Below are positions 1-8,204 of a DNA stretch of 39,155 nucleotides, piece by piece. Made by a program: the position numbers and the translations under genes. This stretch comes from Oscillospiraceae bacterium (GTDB lineage: Bacteria > Bacillota > Clostridia > Oscillospirales > CAG-272). Position 1 is the stretch's first letter. Each line of letters opens with the position of its first letter. The notes beneath the pieces were generated by a model. That model did not search any database, was not told the DNA's origin, and saw nothing but the letters and a program-made list of their open reading frames with translations. Location of the stretch: assembly GCA_015065075.1 (NCBI GenBank), contig SVRA01000007.1:1-39155 (forward strand), read 5' to 3'.

Positions 1-594
1 ACCTTCCACAGAGTTTTGGTGAGAGCCGCTATCCCGATGTGGTACACAAAGGGCTTCAACCCTCACGCTAAGCTCGTTTTCGGTGTTCCCCTTTCGGTAG
101 GCACTGAAAGTATGTGCGAAATGGCAGATCTCAAGATAGAGCGCAAAATAAGCCTTGAGGAGATCAAAAACCGCCTCAATTCTCACCTCACCGACGAGAT
201 GTACGTGCTGGAGACTTACTATCCTTCAACCAAATTCGCGGATATCGCATACGCCGACTATACTATAACCCTGAAATCTCCAAGGATCAACGAGGAAACC
301 GAGAAAAAGGCAGCGGCTCTCTTCTCCTCGCCCATAATTATGAAGAAAAAGTCAAAATCGGGCGAAAAGGACGTTGATATAACCACGTTTATCAAAAAGA
401 TCTCGTTCAATGCCTCCTCAGGACAGATGACGGTCAACACCGTCCTCTCCGCAGGAAGCACCGAAAACCTCAACCCCGAGTATATCGTCACCGCAATAAA
501 GGAAAACGGACTTTTCGGCTCGGATGCAGATACAGATAGCTATCGCATTATGCGAAACCGCGTGTACGATAAGCATCTCATCGAATTCAAATAA
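1..594 (+). CDS. TIGR03936-family radical SAM-associated protein (DUF2344), C-terminal part
   Basis: The reading frame is open from the first base of the window, so the gene starts upstream and only its last 197 or so residues are present. The first residues (TFHRVLVRAAIP, then KGFNPHAKLVFGVPLSVGTES) match the conserved block of DUF2344/TIGR03936 proteins, in which a histidine-rich region precedes a GFNPHP-like motif. In Clostridia this protein usually follows a radical SAM protein of the TIGR03960 type and precedes RNase G and ribosomal genes L21/L27; those partners would lie to the left and cannot be seen here. Its biochemical role is not established; it is thought to work with the radical SAM partner. 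An internal TTG at 16 can be read as a start, but family homology on both sides of it argues that this is a coding codon. Confidence 0.85.
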   Translation, partial: TFHRVLVRAAIPMWYTKGFNPHAKLVFGVPLSVGTESMCEMADLKIERKISLEEIKNRLNSHLTDEMYVLETYYPSTKFADIAYADYTITLKSPRINEETEKKAAALFSSPIIMKKKSKSGEKDVDITTFIKKISFNASSGQMTVNTVLSAGSTENLNPEYIVTAIKENGLFGSDADTDSYRIMRNRVYDKHLIEFK

Positions 595-671
595 AAACAT
601 CGTTATAATACACAAATTTAAAGAAAAATTATGTTAAAATCTCCAAAAATGTCATTTTTGTTGTAAAACGT

Positions 672-700
672 TTGCATTTTTCTTTAAACTATGATACAAT
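672..700 (+). promoter_or_regulatory. sigma-A-type promoter for the 746 gene
   Basis: TTGCAT (672-677) and TACAAT (695-700) are separated by exactly 17 bases, about 45 bases before the start codon of the next gene. This matches the vegetative consensus at ten of twelve positions. Confidence 0.65.
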
Positions 701-745
701 TAATTAAAGATACGGACACGAGCCGTGATAATGGAGGATAAAACA

Positions 746-1165
746 ATGGCAATCAAAATGAGAGTACTTTGCTACCCCGAGAAGAAGAAGCTTCTCGCTA
801 TCGGTAACATGATCAAAGCGGAATACGATCTCAGCGTTAACGCTGTAGACAGAATTCCCCCCGCATACCCCTGCGATAAGGAAAGAATCGTTATTCTCGC
901 AATAAATATCAAGAAGGCACTTCCCGACGATTACAGACTCTTCCTTGGAAGACTCAGCAAGGCAGGCGCCGCAAACGTAGCTATCCTTAGCGCAGGCGAC
1001 GACGCTTGTGTAGAAAAGACCAAGGAGCTTCTCCGCGAGGCAGGCACCAACGTTATCGAGGACACAATGAAGATCACCATGGGACTCTTTGATTCCAAGG
1101 TAACCGACGCGGAAAAGGCCGACATTCTCGCATGGGTTGAAAAGGTCAAGAGCGAGCTGAAATAA
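746..1165 (+). CDS. conserved hypothetical protein, possibly flavodoxin-like fold
   Basis: 139-residue acidic soluble protein that I do not recognise with certainty. The start is placed at the ATG at 746 because a GGAGG lies nine bases upstream; the longer reading from 725 would run through that ribosome binding site. A hydrophobic strand (IVILAINIKKALP) followed by a helix and a second strand (NVAILSAGDD) suggests an alternating alpha/beta fold of flavodoxin or nitric-oxide-reductase-associated type, but no flavin-binding signature is clear. No signal peptide or membrane segment is seen. It is a single-gene unit with its own promoter at 672-700 and terminator at 1201-1230. Codon use is strongly biased toward C-ending codons, as in murA, which suggests high expression. 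The fold assignment is inference. Confidence 0.7.
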   Translation: MAIKMRVLCYPEKKKLLAIGNMIKAEYDLSVNAVDRIPPAYPCDKERIVILAINIKKALPDDYRLFLGRLSKAGAANVAILSAGDDACVEKTKELLREAGTNVIEDTMKITMGLFDSKVTDAEKADILAWVEKVKSELK

Positions 1166-1200
1166 TACATAACTTCCCTTTTTATATCAGGGAAATCAAA

Positions 1201-1233
1201 AACACCGCCAAGAGTTTTCTCGGCGGTGTTTTT
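1201..1233 (+). terminator. rho-independent terminator after the 746 gene
   Basis: The stem AACACCGCC (1201-1209) pairs with GGCGGTGTT (1222-1230), with an inner GAG/CTC pair around a TTTT loop, followed by a T-run. Its core (ACCGCC..GAG / CTCGGCGGT) resembles the hairpins at 2998 and 3914. Confidence 0.85.
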
Positions 1234-1242
1234 CACTTGTTA

Positions 1243-1271
1243 TAGACTAATTCACAATTTTATGATATAAT
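1243..1271 (+). promoter_or_regulatory. possible promoter for the sigma-factor gene
   Basis: TAGACT (1243-1248), a 17-base spacer and a perfect TATAAT (1266-1271), 64 bases before the sigma-factor start. The -35 box matches the consensus at only four of six positions, so the promoter may be weak or activator-dependent. Confidence 0.4.
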
Positions 1272-1334
1272 TTTATAAAGAAACGCACCCGAATTCAAAA
1301 ATGCCACACTATATGAGTGAAAGGAGGCGAGAAA

Positions 1335-2993
1335 ATGCAAGAAACGAACGAAATGCGCGATCGGCTTATGGGTGAATTTGTCGAAAACTATATGGAGAAG
1401 CTGTTTTACTTCTGTTTGAAAAAGACGGGAAATCATATTGAAGCTGAAGATATGACACAGGATATCGCGCTTCAGATCGTCACGGCTTTGAACAAAGGCA
1501 CGATTCCGACAAGCTTTTCGGCGTGGGTATGGCAGATTGCGCGCAACCGTTACTCCGTATGGGCGAAGGAAAAGCATGTTCGAAACGAATCGGTAACCGG
1601 GTCCGATATCGGCGATTATGAGATCGAGGACGAAAGCGAAAATATCCTTGATGAAATGATACATACAGAGCAATTGGCTCTGCTCCGACGAGAGTTGGCG
1701 TTCATTAAGAGTGATTATCGAAACATCGTCGTTGCCTATTACATAGAAAACAAAGCCGTTCGTGAAATTGCAGAATCGCTCTCACTTCCCGCAAACACGG
1801 TCAAGTCCCGACTTTTCCGTGCAAGAGAAATTTTGAAAGAAGGTATGGATATGGCAAGAGAATTTGGAAAATTGAGCTATAACCCCGAGGATATTGATTT
1901 TATCAACAATGGACTGTTAGGCTCGGAGCACGAACCGTGGAATTTTATTTCGCGATCCCTCTGTAAAAACATTTTAATTGCTGCTTATAGAACACCGTCA
2001 ACGGCTGAAGAATTGGCGATGGAGGTTGGTGTGGCGCTACCGTATATGGAAGAAGAACTACGCGCGCTTGTAGAGGCTACGCTCATGAAGAAGAACGGCA
2101 ATCAATATGAAACCAATTTCTTTATTGTAAGTGCAGAAGCGCAAGAGAAAATATACGCACATCTGCAGGGATTAGCCCCCGAACTTACCAAAGCGATTAT
2201 TGCGGCTTTGGAATATGAAAACGAATGGAAAAAGGAGAACTGCCCCGAGTGGCACGAAGGATATCAACCGTTTGAGGATATGAAATGGGCGTTGCTTATG
2301 GCCGAAACAGATACTATTAAGCAATATACGCTTCGTGAGTTTAATAAAAATGCAACTGAGATTAACAATATAGGTCCTTGGGGACACACACTCCGCCCCA
2401 ATGGCGGCGAATGGGATTTGCTGGGCCTTGAAAAACATTATGCTTATGCACCAAATTACGTCAGTCTTGTAGGTTGTGTTACAAATCCGTCAGAAAGTAA
2501 ATTACCTGAAATAGGATATCGTCAATATCTTTTCAAGCAATTTGGCGAAACGCATACGCCAACACTCAATTATTCAGATGGAAAAGGTCTTGTAGCGGTT
2601 GCTAACGGTAAATGTAGTGAAATTGATGAGACAACCTTAAAACACCTTGAAAAAATTGGAATTGTGAAAAAAACAAGCGACGGATATGTTCCAACAATTC
2701 TTGTCATGCGTAAAGAAAAATTCAAGAAAATGCCTGAAGAAACAGGAGACTGTTTTGAGGAACTGCGCTATAAAGCACGCGATATTGCAAAAAAACATTA
2801 TTTGTTTTGCAGGGAGCAGATCTATAAAGAGATTCCCGAATTTTTGAAGGCAGACGAATTTCAGATTGACCATGCTTGCGCAAATATCTTCGCTATGCGC
2901 GGTGCGGTCCTTGAAGAAGCCATCAAACAAGGGTATTTGTTGTTTGACAAGAATAGGGATAACCGAGCTTTAGGGGCTTATTTAATCATATAA
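1335..2993 (+). CDS. ECF-like RNA polymerase sigma factor with long C-terminal extension
   Basis: 552-residue protein. Residues about 7-80 form a sigma-70 region 2 (EAEDMTQDIALQIV, then a core ending FSAWVWQIARNRY), and about 110-168 form region 4 with a helix-turn-helix (AVREIAESLSLPANTVKSR). A usual ECF sigma factor stops there, near 170-190 residues. Here about 380 more residues follow. They begin with a winged-helix-like segment (about 207-262, containing TPSTAEELAMEVG) and continue into a region I cannot assign, with several GPWG/GGEWD-type aromatic motifs. The start is set at 1335 because AAGGAGG lies just upstream; the in-frame ATG at 1317 precedes that site. The gene stands alone between two terminators, with no recognisable anti-sigma gene, so the extension may do the sensing or regulation itself. 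The sigma domains are confident; the role of the extension is unknown. Confidence 0.85.
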   Translation: MQETNEMRDRLMGEFVENYMEKLFYFCLKKTGNHIEAEDMTQDIALQIVTALNKGTIPTSFSAWVWQIARNRYSVWAKEKHVRNESVTGSDIGDYEIEDESENILDEMIHTEQLALLRRELAFIKSDYRNIVVAYYIENKAVREIAESLSLPANTVKSRLFRAREILKEGMDMAREFGKLSYNPEDIDFINNGLLGSEHEPWNFISRSLCKNILIAAYRTPSTAEELAMEVGVALPYMEEELRALVEATLMKKNGNQYETNFFIVSAEAQEKIYAHLQGLAPELTKAIIAALEYENEWKKENCPEWHEGYQPFEDMKWALLMAETDTIKQYTLREFNKNATEINNIGPWGHTLRPNGGEWDLLGLEKHYAYAPNYVSLVGCVTNPSESKLPEIGYRQYLFKQFGETHTPTLNYSDGKGLVAVANGKCSEIDETTLKHLEKIGIVKKTSDGYVPTILVMRKEKFKKMPEETGDCFEELRYKARDIAKKHYLFCREQIYKEIPEFLKADEFQIDHACANIFAMRGAVLEEAIKQGYLLFDKNRDNRALGAYLII

Positions 2994-2997
2994 AGTT

Positions 2998-3033
2998 ACC
3001 GCCGAGAGTGACCGTTTGGTCACTCTCGGCGGT
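2998..3033. terminator. bidirectional terminator between converging genes
   Basis: Perfect 16-base stem: ACCGCCGAGAGTGACC (2998-3013), loop GTTT, and its exact complement (3018-3033). It lies between the sigma-factor gene ending on the plus strand (2993) and the LysM-CAP gene ending on the minus strand (3063), with short AT-rich tails on both sides, so it can serve both. It shares its core with the hairpin at 3914-3947. Confidence 0.85.
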
Positions 3034-3062
3034 ATTATACTTGTAATTATTATTTATTATTT

Positions 3063-3671
3063 TTATTTTCCAATAAACATCTGAGTCCAATAATGCCCGT
3101 TTGGCGCGTAACCTACACCAATATGAGTATAGGACGAGTTCAAAATATTTGCTCTGTGCCCCGACGAGTTCATCCACGCATCAACAACCCTTTGCGGTGT
3201 TGCTTGACCTCTTGCGATATTCTCGCCCGCACTTCGGTAGGTTATCCCAAAGTTTTTTATCATCTGGAAAGGTGTGCCGTAGGTCGGACTTGTGTGAGAA
3301 AAATATTTGTTATCTCTCATATCCTCGGACTTTATACGCGCCACTCGGCTGAGCTGCCAATCGTATGTAAGCTCTGAGAGGCCGTTCTGCTTTCTTATTT
3401 CGTTTACAAGCCTTACGACTTCCTTTTCAAACTTCAATACAGATGCGTCCGCAGTCGGAATATTTAAGGTCTGTCCTGGGTATATAAGATCCGGATTTTT
3501 GATATGTGGGTTGGCGGCTTTGATTTCACTGAGACCCACCTCATATTTTACTGCGATTTTCCACATGCTGTCGCCCTTGACCACCGTGTATGTCTCGGCG
3601 GCAGATGCTGTCAAAGCAAAAACAGAAAACATCATAATCGCACACAATGCAAATGATAACAGTTTCTTCAT
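3063..3671 (-). CDS. secreted LysM-CAP domain protein (SafA/YkwD-like)
   Basis: 202-residue exported protein. Residues 1-24 are a classical signal peptide (MKKLLSFALCA..., ending ASAAE). Residues about 28-72 are one LysM peptidoglycan-binding domain (TVVKGDSMWKIA ... NPDLIYPGQTLNIP). Residues about 83-200 are a CAP/SCP domain with the conserved FSHTSP, GENIARG, WMNSSGHRANIL and HIGVGYA blocks. Bacterial proteins of this build bind cell wall, and in spore formers related proteins occur in spore coats or as secreted wall-associated factors; CAP activity is largely undefined. The start is supported by GGGAGG upstream, and a near-consensus sigma-A promoter sits at 3729-3757. That promoter argues for vegetative rather than strictly sporulation-specific expression. 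It is a single-gene unit ending at the shared terminator 2998-3033. Confidence 0.93.
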   Translation of the reverse strand: MKKLLSFALCAIMMFSVFALTASAAETYTVVKGDSMWKIAVKYEVGLSEIKAANPHIKNPDLIYPGQTLNIPTADASVLKFEKEVVRLVNEIRKQNGLSELTYDWQLSRVARIKSEDMRDNKYFSHTSPTYGTPFQMIKNFGITYRSAGENIARGQATPQRVVDAWMNSSGHRANILNSSYTHIGVGYAPNGHYWTQMFIGK

Positions 3672-3728
3672 TCCATACCTCCCTATATTAAAACTGCCGT
3701 AAATGATTAATTCATCATTAACGTATTA

Positions 3729-3757
3729 ATTATAGCATATTTGGAAGCCTGTTTCAA
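3729..3757 (-). promoter_or_regulatory. sigma-A promoter for the LysM-CAP gene
   Basis: Read on the minus strand: TTGAAA (3757-3752), 17-base spacer, TATAAT (3734-3729), about 58 bases upstream of the start codon. The rest of the 341-base gap 3672-4012 holds the hairpin at 3914-3947 and otherwise AT-rich sequence in which I see no gene. Confidence 0.75.
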
Positions 3758-3913
3758 ATGCAATAAGTGGAGACATAGGGCAATTCCGCTTGCTCGGACA
3801 AATATTAGTCGATTTCAATACTAATCCTAACAAAAAAACGGTATTTAGCCAAAACTTACATATTGATTATTTCTCACTATTTTACTGTATCTCCGATGAT
3901 CATTCTAAAAATT

Positions 3914-3947
3914 CCGCCGAGAGAAACGTAAGGGTCGCTCTCGGCGG
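3914..3947 (-). terminator. terminator of the SLH-protein gene, CCGCCGAGAG family
   Basis: The arms CCGCCGAGAG (3914-3923) and CTCTCGGCGG (3938-3947) form a 10-base perfect stem with a 14-base loop. On the minus strand it is followed by AATTTTTAG, so it should terminate the SLH gene, which ends 66 bases away. The core, including the adjoining YGACC, is nearly the same as in the hairpin at 2998-3033. Confidence 0.75.
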
Positions 3948-4012
3948 TTGACTATTTGATTCGGTGCTAAATGCTTTTTTGATGACGGTCAAAATATTTT
4001 CAAAGAGCCATA

Positions 4013-5359
4013 TCACTTCCCTATAACCAGCATCGTTCTCGCAAGAAGCTTTGCCATATCGCCCCTCGTTACGTTCTCTCCTGCCCCCGAAACCATATCG
4101 GCAGACTCAATAATACCAAGAGTGTAAAGCGATTCCACCGCCTTGCTCGACCACGACGGTATCGCATCTGCATCGGCGAACACCGTAGTAACCTTCGCCT
4201 GCGCGTAACCGATCATATTGCTTATAATAACCGCCGCCTCGGACATCTTAATACTTTCATCGGGCCTGAAGTAAAGCTTGCCGTCCATTTTAGTTCCACT
4301 TATATATCCCATAGTGTAGGCAAGTTCAACGTACCCTTTCATTTCCGCGCCAATTTCTTCGTCGTCAGCAAATACGGTCGAAGACACCTCGGGCACGTTC
4401 TTTATGCCGACCGCATTCATTGCGGTTACCAAAAATTCCGCGCGAGTGACTTCTCTGTCGGCTTCGAAATAATAGTAGTTGCCCACCTGAACACCGTTCA
4501 TAAGACCGTTTTCTGTAACGGCGGTTGCATAGCACTGAAGCGCATCATTGGCAAGATCACTGTAAATCGTTGGAACACTTGGAGTAGAAACACGAACTGT
4601 CACCTCTGCCGACGCGCTGTAATTTCCGTATTTATCGCAAACAACGTAAGAAAACTTATCGTCGCCGCTAAATGACGCATCAGGATAATAAGTATACGTT
4701 CCAAGATTTTCGTCTTCAATAACGACAGTGCCGTTAGCGGGATATTTCACTATCTCATACTTCAAATCGTCTCCCTCGGGGTCGTATGCAGATAAAACGC
4801 CCGAAAGACGCATTCCCTTATAGGTTTCGGGATTGAGAGAAGCGTACGCCGCAAGACTAAGTGTAGGAGAATAGTTTACCTCATCCAACATATAAATATT
4901 GCAGCTTATCTCGTAAGCACTGCCGTTCACGGTAAAATCAAAGGAAGCGTTATTTCCCGACCCGACGCTCGACTCCTCAAAAGTCATAAGACCAATTTCA
5001 GCCGCAGAGATCTTCTGATTTAATGATACTCCTTCGCTGCCGATATAAAGCGAACCGCAAACCGCATCAGGCAAGCGAGTAATAACTATATAGTCTACGT
5101 CCGATAGATTCATTGCGCAAGCAAATCTGTCCGCCGAAAAACATAACTCGTTTCCCTTTATCCCCGCAAGTGCCATATCGTTCTGAGCCGCAATAACGTT
5201 AAGTCCGCAGGATACAGGTATTTTTTTCTCCTCGCTAACCGTCACAGACGAAGAAATTCCGTAAAGACTCCTACTGTCCTCCGCGCGCACACTGATGGCA
5301 AAGCATGCAATAATGACAACAACAAACAAAAGTCCACTGATCTTCTTTATCAATTTCAT
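4013..5359 (-). CDS. S-layer homology (SLH) domain cell-surface protein with Ig/cadherin-like domain
   Basis: 448-residue secreted protein. A signal peptide occupies about residues 1-26 (hydrophobic VVVIIACFAISVRAE). The middle contains a bacterial Ig/cadherin-like repeat (about 180-260; DPEGDDLKYEIVKYPANGTV, then TYYPDASFSGDDKFSYVV), a build common in clostridial adhesin-like proteins. The last 150 or so residues resemble SLH repeats (VTRAEFLVTAMNAVG, FRPDESIKMSEAAVIISN, VTRGDMAKLLARTMLV), which in other Bacillota anchor proteins to secondary wall polymers. The start is set at 5359 because GGGAGGAGATGTT lies immediately upstream; the in-frame ATG at 5377 lies before that site. The gene is alone, divergent from the rluA-type gene across a 160-base gap, and ends at the hairpin 3914-3947. 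The ligand or function of the outer part is unknown. Confidence 0.85.
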   Translation of the reverse strand: MKLIKKISGLLFVVVIIACFAISVRAEDSRSLYGISSSVTVSEEKKIPVSCGLNVIAAQNDMALAGIKGNELCFSADRFACAMNLSDVDYIVITRLPDAVCGSLYIGSEGVSLNQKISAAEIGLMTFEESSVGSGNNASFDFTVNGSAYEISCNIYMLDEVNYSPTLSLAAYASLNPETYKGMRLSGVLSAYDPEGDDLKYEIVKYPANGTVVIEDENLGTYTYYPDASFSGDDKFSYVVCDKYGNYSASAEVTVRVSTPSVPTIYSDLANDALQCYATAVTENGLMNGVQVGNYYYFEADREVTRAEFLVTAMNAVGIKNVPEVSSTVFADDEEIGAEMKGYVELAYTMGYISGTKMDGKLYFRPDESIKMSEAAVIISNMIGYAQAKVTTVFADADAIPSWSSKAVESLYTLGIIESADMVSGAGENVTRGDMAKLLARTMLVIGK

Positions 5360-5486
5360 AACATCTCCTCCCAACATTTGTCATAACTGTCACTCTAATT
5401 ATATTTTGGGAAATACTGATATATTACCGAGCAAAGAATTTTTATTACCTTCACAAAATCTTCTTATATTGCTAATTAAATAGTGT

Positions 5487-5492
5487 TATAAT
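5487..5492 (+). promoter_or_regulatory. -10 box upstream of the RluA-family gene
   Basis: A perfect TATAAT lies 30 bases before the start codon at 5522. The sequence 17 bases upstream (TTATAT) is a poor -35 box, so only the -10 element is supported. Confidence 0.35.
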
Positions 5493-5521
5493 ACATTATA
5501 TTAATAAATAAGGACATCTGT

Positions 5522-6472
5522 ATGATATTTACCATAACCTCAGATCAGGACGGTCGCACAGTTCTGTTTTTCCTGAAATCAACACTGAAAATATCAGGCT
5601 CGGCGCTTGCAAAACTCAAACGAAATGAGCGCGGAATTTTAGTGAACGGCAGCCACATGACCGTTCGCTATATCCTACGCGAAAACGACCTGCTTTTTAT
5701 CGATGAAAAGGATTCGGAGGAGGATTGCAACGAGGCAATCATGCCCGTAGACCTGCCAATAAACGTAATCTACGAAAACGACGACATAATGATCGTAGAT
5801 AAACCACCCAATATGCCCACACATCCCTCTCACGGGCACACCGACGATACCCTAGCCAACGCTGTGGCATATATAAACAAGGAAAGAAACACTCCCGCAA
5901 GATTCAGACCAATCGGTCGTCTCGACCGCAACACCAGCGGACTGTCCTTGATAGCGCGGAACTCGATTTCGGCATCCTACCTCTTTTATGCAAGGCAAAA
6001 GGGGCTGATACACAAAAAATACATAGCTATTCTTTGTGGGAAAATAGAAAGTGACGGAGATTTTCATACTATCAGCACATATATGAAGCGCGAGGAAGAA
6101 AGCGTTATATTGCGTTGTATCGGCAACTCCGAAGAAGAAGGAGCATATCTTGCCGTGACCCATTGGAGACTGTTGTTTTCATGTGACGAAATAAGCATCG
6201 TCGAGGCAATTCCCGAGACGGGACGCACTCATCAGCTGCGCGTACATTTTGCCCATATCGGACACTCAATATTGGGAGACGATATATACGGAACAACAAG
6301 TGAGCATATATCCCGTCACGCACTGCACGCCGCCTTTCTTTCAATACCCATGCCCTATAGCACGGAGCAGATCTCATTCACTACGCCTCCCCCCGAAGAT
6401 ATGATAAAAGCGACAAGATCTATCTGCGGACAAGACCTCGAATCAATATATCTCTCCAAGTTCAACAAATAA
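5522..6472 (+). CDS. RluA-family pseudouridine synthase
   Basis: 316-residue enzyme expected to convert uridine to pseudouridine in rRNA or tRNA. An S4-like RNA-binding segment fills about residues 10-75. The catalytic motif GRLDRNTSGL (about 137-146) contains the family's aspartate nucleophile and is the signature of the RluA/RluC/RluD group. Further family blocks are KKYIAILCG and PETGRTHQLRVHFAHIGHSILGDDIYG. AAGGA lies just upstream of the ATG. It is followed after only 15 bases by the DUF3810 gene and is probably cotranscribed with it. The exact target uridine cannot be told from sequence alone, because several paralogues of this type exist in Bacillota (YlyB, YhcT and YjbO in Bacillus subtilis). 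Confidence 0.93.
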   Translation: MIFTITSDQDGRTVLFFLKSTLKISGSALAKLKRNERGILVNGSHMTVRYILRENDLLFIDEKDSEEDCNEAIMPVDLPINVIYENDDIMIVDKPPNMPTHPSHGHTDDTLANAVAYINKERNTPARFRPIGRLDRNTSGLSLIARNSISASYLFYARQKGLIHKKYIAILCGKIESDGDFHTISTYMKREEESVILRCIGNSEEEGAYLAVTHWRLLFSCDEISIVEAIPETGRTHQLRVHFAHIGHSILGDDIYGTTSEHISRHALHAAFLSIPMPYSTEQISFTTPPPEDMIKATRSICGQDLESIYLSKFNK

Positions 6473-6487
6473 CTCCAAGGAGAACCT

Positions 6488-7699
6488 ATGCAACTTAGAA
6501 AAAACACTCCCCAGCCCAAAAAAGACGAGATCATATATAGCATAACCGCCAAGGAATATGCCGATATGAGCGAAGACGAGAGAGCCAAGTGGTCACCCGT
6601 CAAATCAAAATATGAAAAGATTCCGCTCTTTTGCAAAATATCGTTGATCATAGGTGCCTTGTGTGCCGTTATCTATGCTATTATTTGTGCAAGCGAAAGT
6701 TTCGCCGACTTTTTCAATACTTACGTCAGCACTACATTTAGATTTTTGTTTGCAAAAATAACAAACCTTTTGCCTTTTTCCTTAGCAGAGCTTATCATTA
6801 TATCGCTGCCCATAATAGCGTTTATATCAATATGGTATCTTTTAAAATTCCGTTGCGATACCAAACGGTCGTCAATGGTGTCGATCGTTTGTATATTCTC
6901 AATATTATCTCTGTTTTTATCAAGCTTTGTCCTCTGCTTTGCCGCAGGATATAAAGGAGCTTCCTTGGACAAAAAACTCAATATTGAATCTCAAGCCGTC
7001 GGAGCCGACGACCTATATAAAACGTCGGAATATCTTGTTAATAAAATAAATGAATTATCCGCGGAAATTGGCTACGGAGAGGACGATTTTTCCGTAATGC
7101 CGTACAGCTTCAAGGAAATGAACGAAAAGCTGCTTGAAGCATACGATAGCTATTGCAAAGATCACGATTTTATTAGCACCTTCAACAGTCGCCTCAAGCC
7201 CGTGCTTCTCAGCGAAGCGATGTCCTACGCACACATAACGGGAATATACTCCTTCTTTACGGGAGAGACCAATATCAACGTAAACTTTCCCGACTACACG
7301 ATACCTTACACCGCAGCTCACGAAATGGCGCATCAAAGAGGTTTTGCTAGAGAGGACGAAGCCAATATGATCGCATTCCTCGTATGCATCGAATCCAATG
7401 ACCCTTATATTCAATATAGCGCATATCTAAACGTCTTCGAATATGTGGCATCCGCGCTTTATAGGGCTGACAACAAAAAGTTCAAACAAATATACAACGA
7501 GCTTAACTCATTCACCTATCACGAACAACAAGCATATAACGCGTTTTTTGAAAAATACGATAATTCGGTAGCAAGTCAGGTTTCGGGCGTAGTTAACGAT
7601 ACTTATCTAAAGACTCAAGGTACTGCGGGTAAAAAAAGCTATGGAATGGTCGTTGACCTCACGGTCGCATATTTAAAGAGCCAAAATTATATCGAATAA
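6488..7699 (+). CDS. DUF3810 membrane protein with metalloprotease-type HExxH motif
   Basis: 403-residue integral membrane protein. After a charged cytoplasmic N-terminus of about 50 residues come three hydrophobic segments (about 51-80, 85-120 and 130-160). A large outside domain then contains AAHEMAHQRGFAREDEAN near residues 277-294. HEMAH is an HExxH zinc-protease motif, and the downstream EDEAN could supply the third ligand, as in gluzincin-like enzymes. These features match DUF3810, a family with no established substrate. The gene starts 15 bases after the pseudouridine synthase and has AAGGAGAACCT as ribosome binding site. It ends at a strong terminator at 7724-7767. Protease activity is inferred from the motif only. 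Confidence 0.85.
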   Translation: MQLRKNTPQPKKDEIIYSITAKEYADMSEDERAKWSPVKSKYEKIPLFCKISLIIGALCAVIYAIICASESFADFFNTYVSTTFRFLFAKITNLLPFSLAELIIISLPIIAFISIWYLLKFRCDTKRSSMVSIVCIFSILSLFLSSFVLCFAAGYKGASLDKKLNIESQAVGADDLYKTSEYLVNKINELSAEIGYGEDDFSVMPYSFKEMNEKLLEAYDSYCKDHDFISTFNSRLKPVLLSEAMSYAHITGIYSFFTGETNINVNFPDYTIPYTAAHEMAHQRGFAREDEANMIAFLVCIESNDPYIQYSAYLNVFEYVASALYRADNKKFKQIYNELNSFTYHEQQAYNAFFEKYDNSVASQVSGVVNDTYLKTQGTAGKKSYGMVVDLTVAYLKSQNYIE

Positions 7700-7723
7700 T
7701 ACTATATTCAAGTTAATAATATC

Positions 7724-7767
7724 AAAATATCACCTTACAGAATAAACTGTCTGTAGGGTGATATTTT
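7724..7767 (+). terminator. terminator of the rluA-DUF3810 unit
   Basis: A 17-base stem (7724-7740 with 7751-7767, one G-U pair) around AATAAACTGT, 24 bases after the stop codon; the downstream arm itself ends in TTTT. Confidence 0.8.
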
Positions 7768-8204
7768 ATTCTCAATCATATGCGCTTTTTTCTAATTTTT
7801 ATTCATTTTTATGTCGTACTAATCTGTTAATGATATATATGACATTATTTGTGTCTTTTTTTCTTTATTTGTTATCTTTTTGTTCACTTTTATTGAATTC
7901 GTTAACTTTTTATCAAAATTTATGGCATATATTGAACAGTTTAGAACAAAAGTGCTCGTAAGTACGTCGTAAATTCAGACATTTAATCAAGCAATTTAAT
8001 TGGCAATTTATGTAAATTTTATTTGTAAACAAAGTATTAAATATGCGAATATTATATTTACTTTTATGCAAGAAAGTGATATAATAAATACATCACCCAA
8101 CAAACAAAAAATCACTTCTTTCGACCGTATGCAACACAAGCACCCGCATATCGTCAAAGTACAAATAAACCGCAGAAACCAAGCGGAATACACGGAGGAC
8201 AATC
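7768..8204 (+). other. AT-rich spacer before murA
   Basis: 437 bases of very AT-rich, T-run-rich sequence. A TATAAT at 8080-8085 with a weak TTTACT 17 bases upstream may start the murA transcript, giving a leader of about 115 bases. The open frames here are low-complexity and have no ribosome binding site, and I see no RNA gene. Confidence 0.5.

Noticed and set aside
7758..7961. 67-codon hydrophobic frame after the DUF3810 terminator
   Set aside because: Phe/Leu/Tyr-rich translation of a T-rich spacer with no ribosome binding site; it starts inside the terminator arm.
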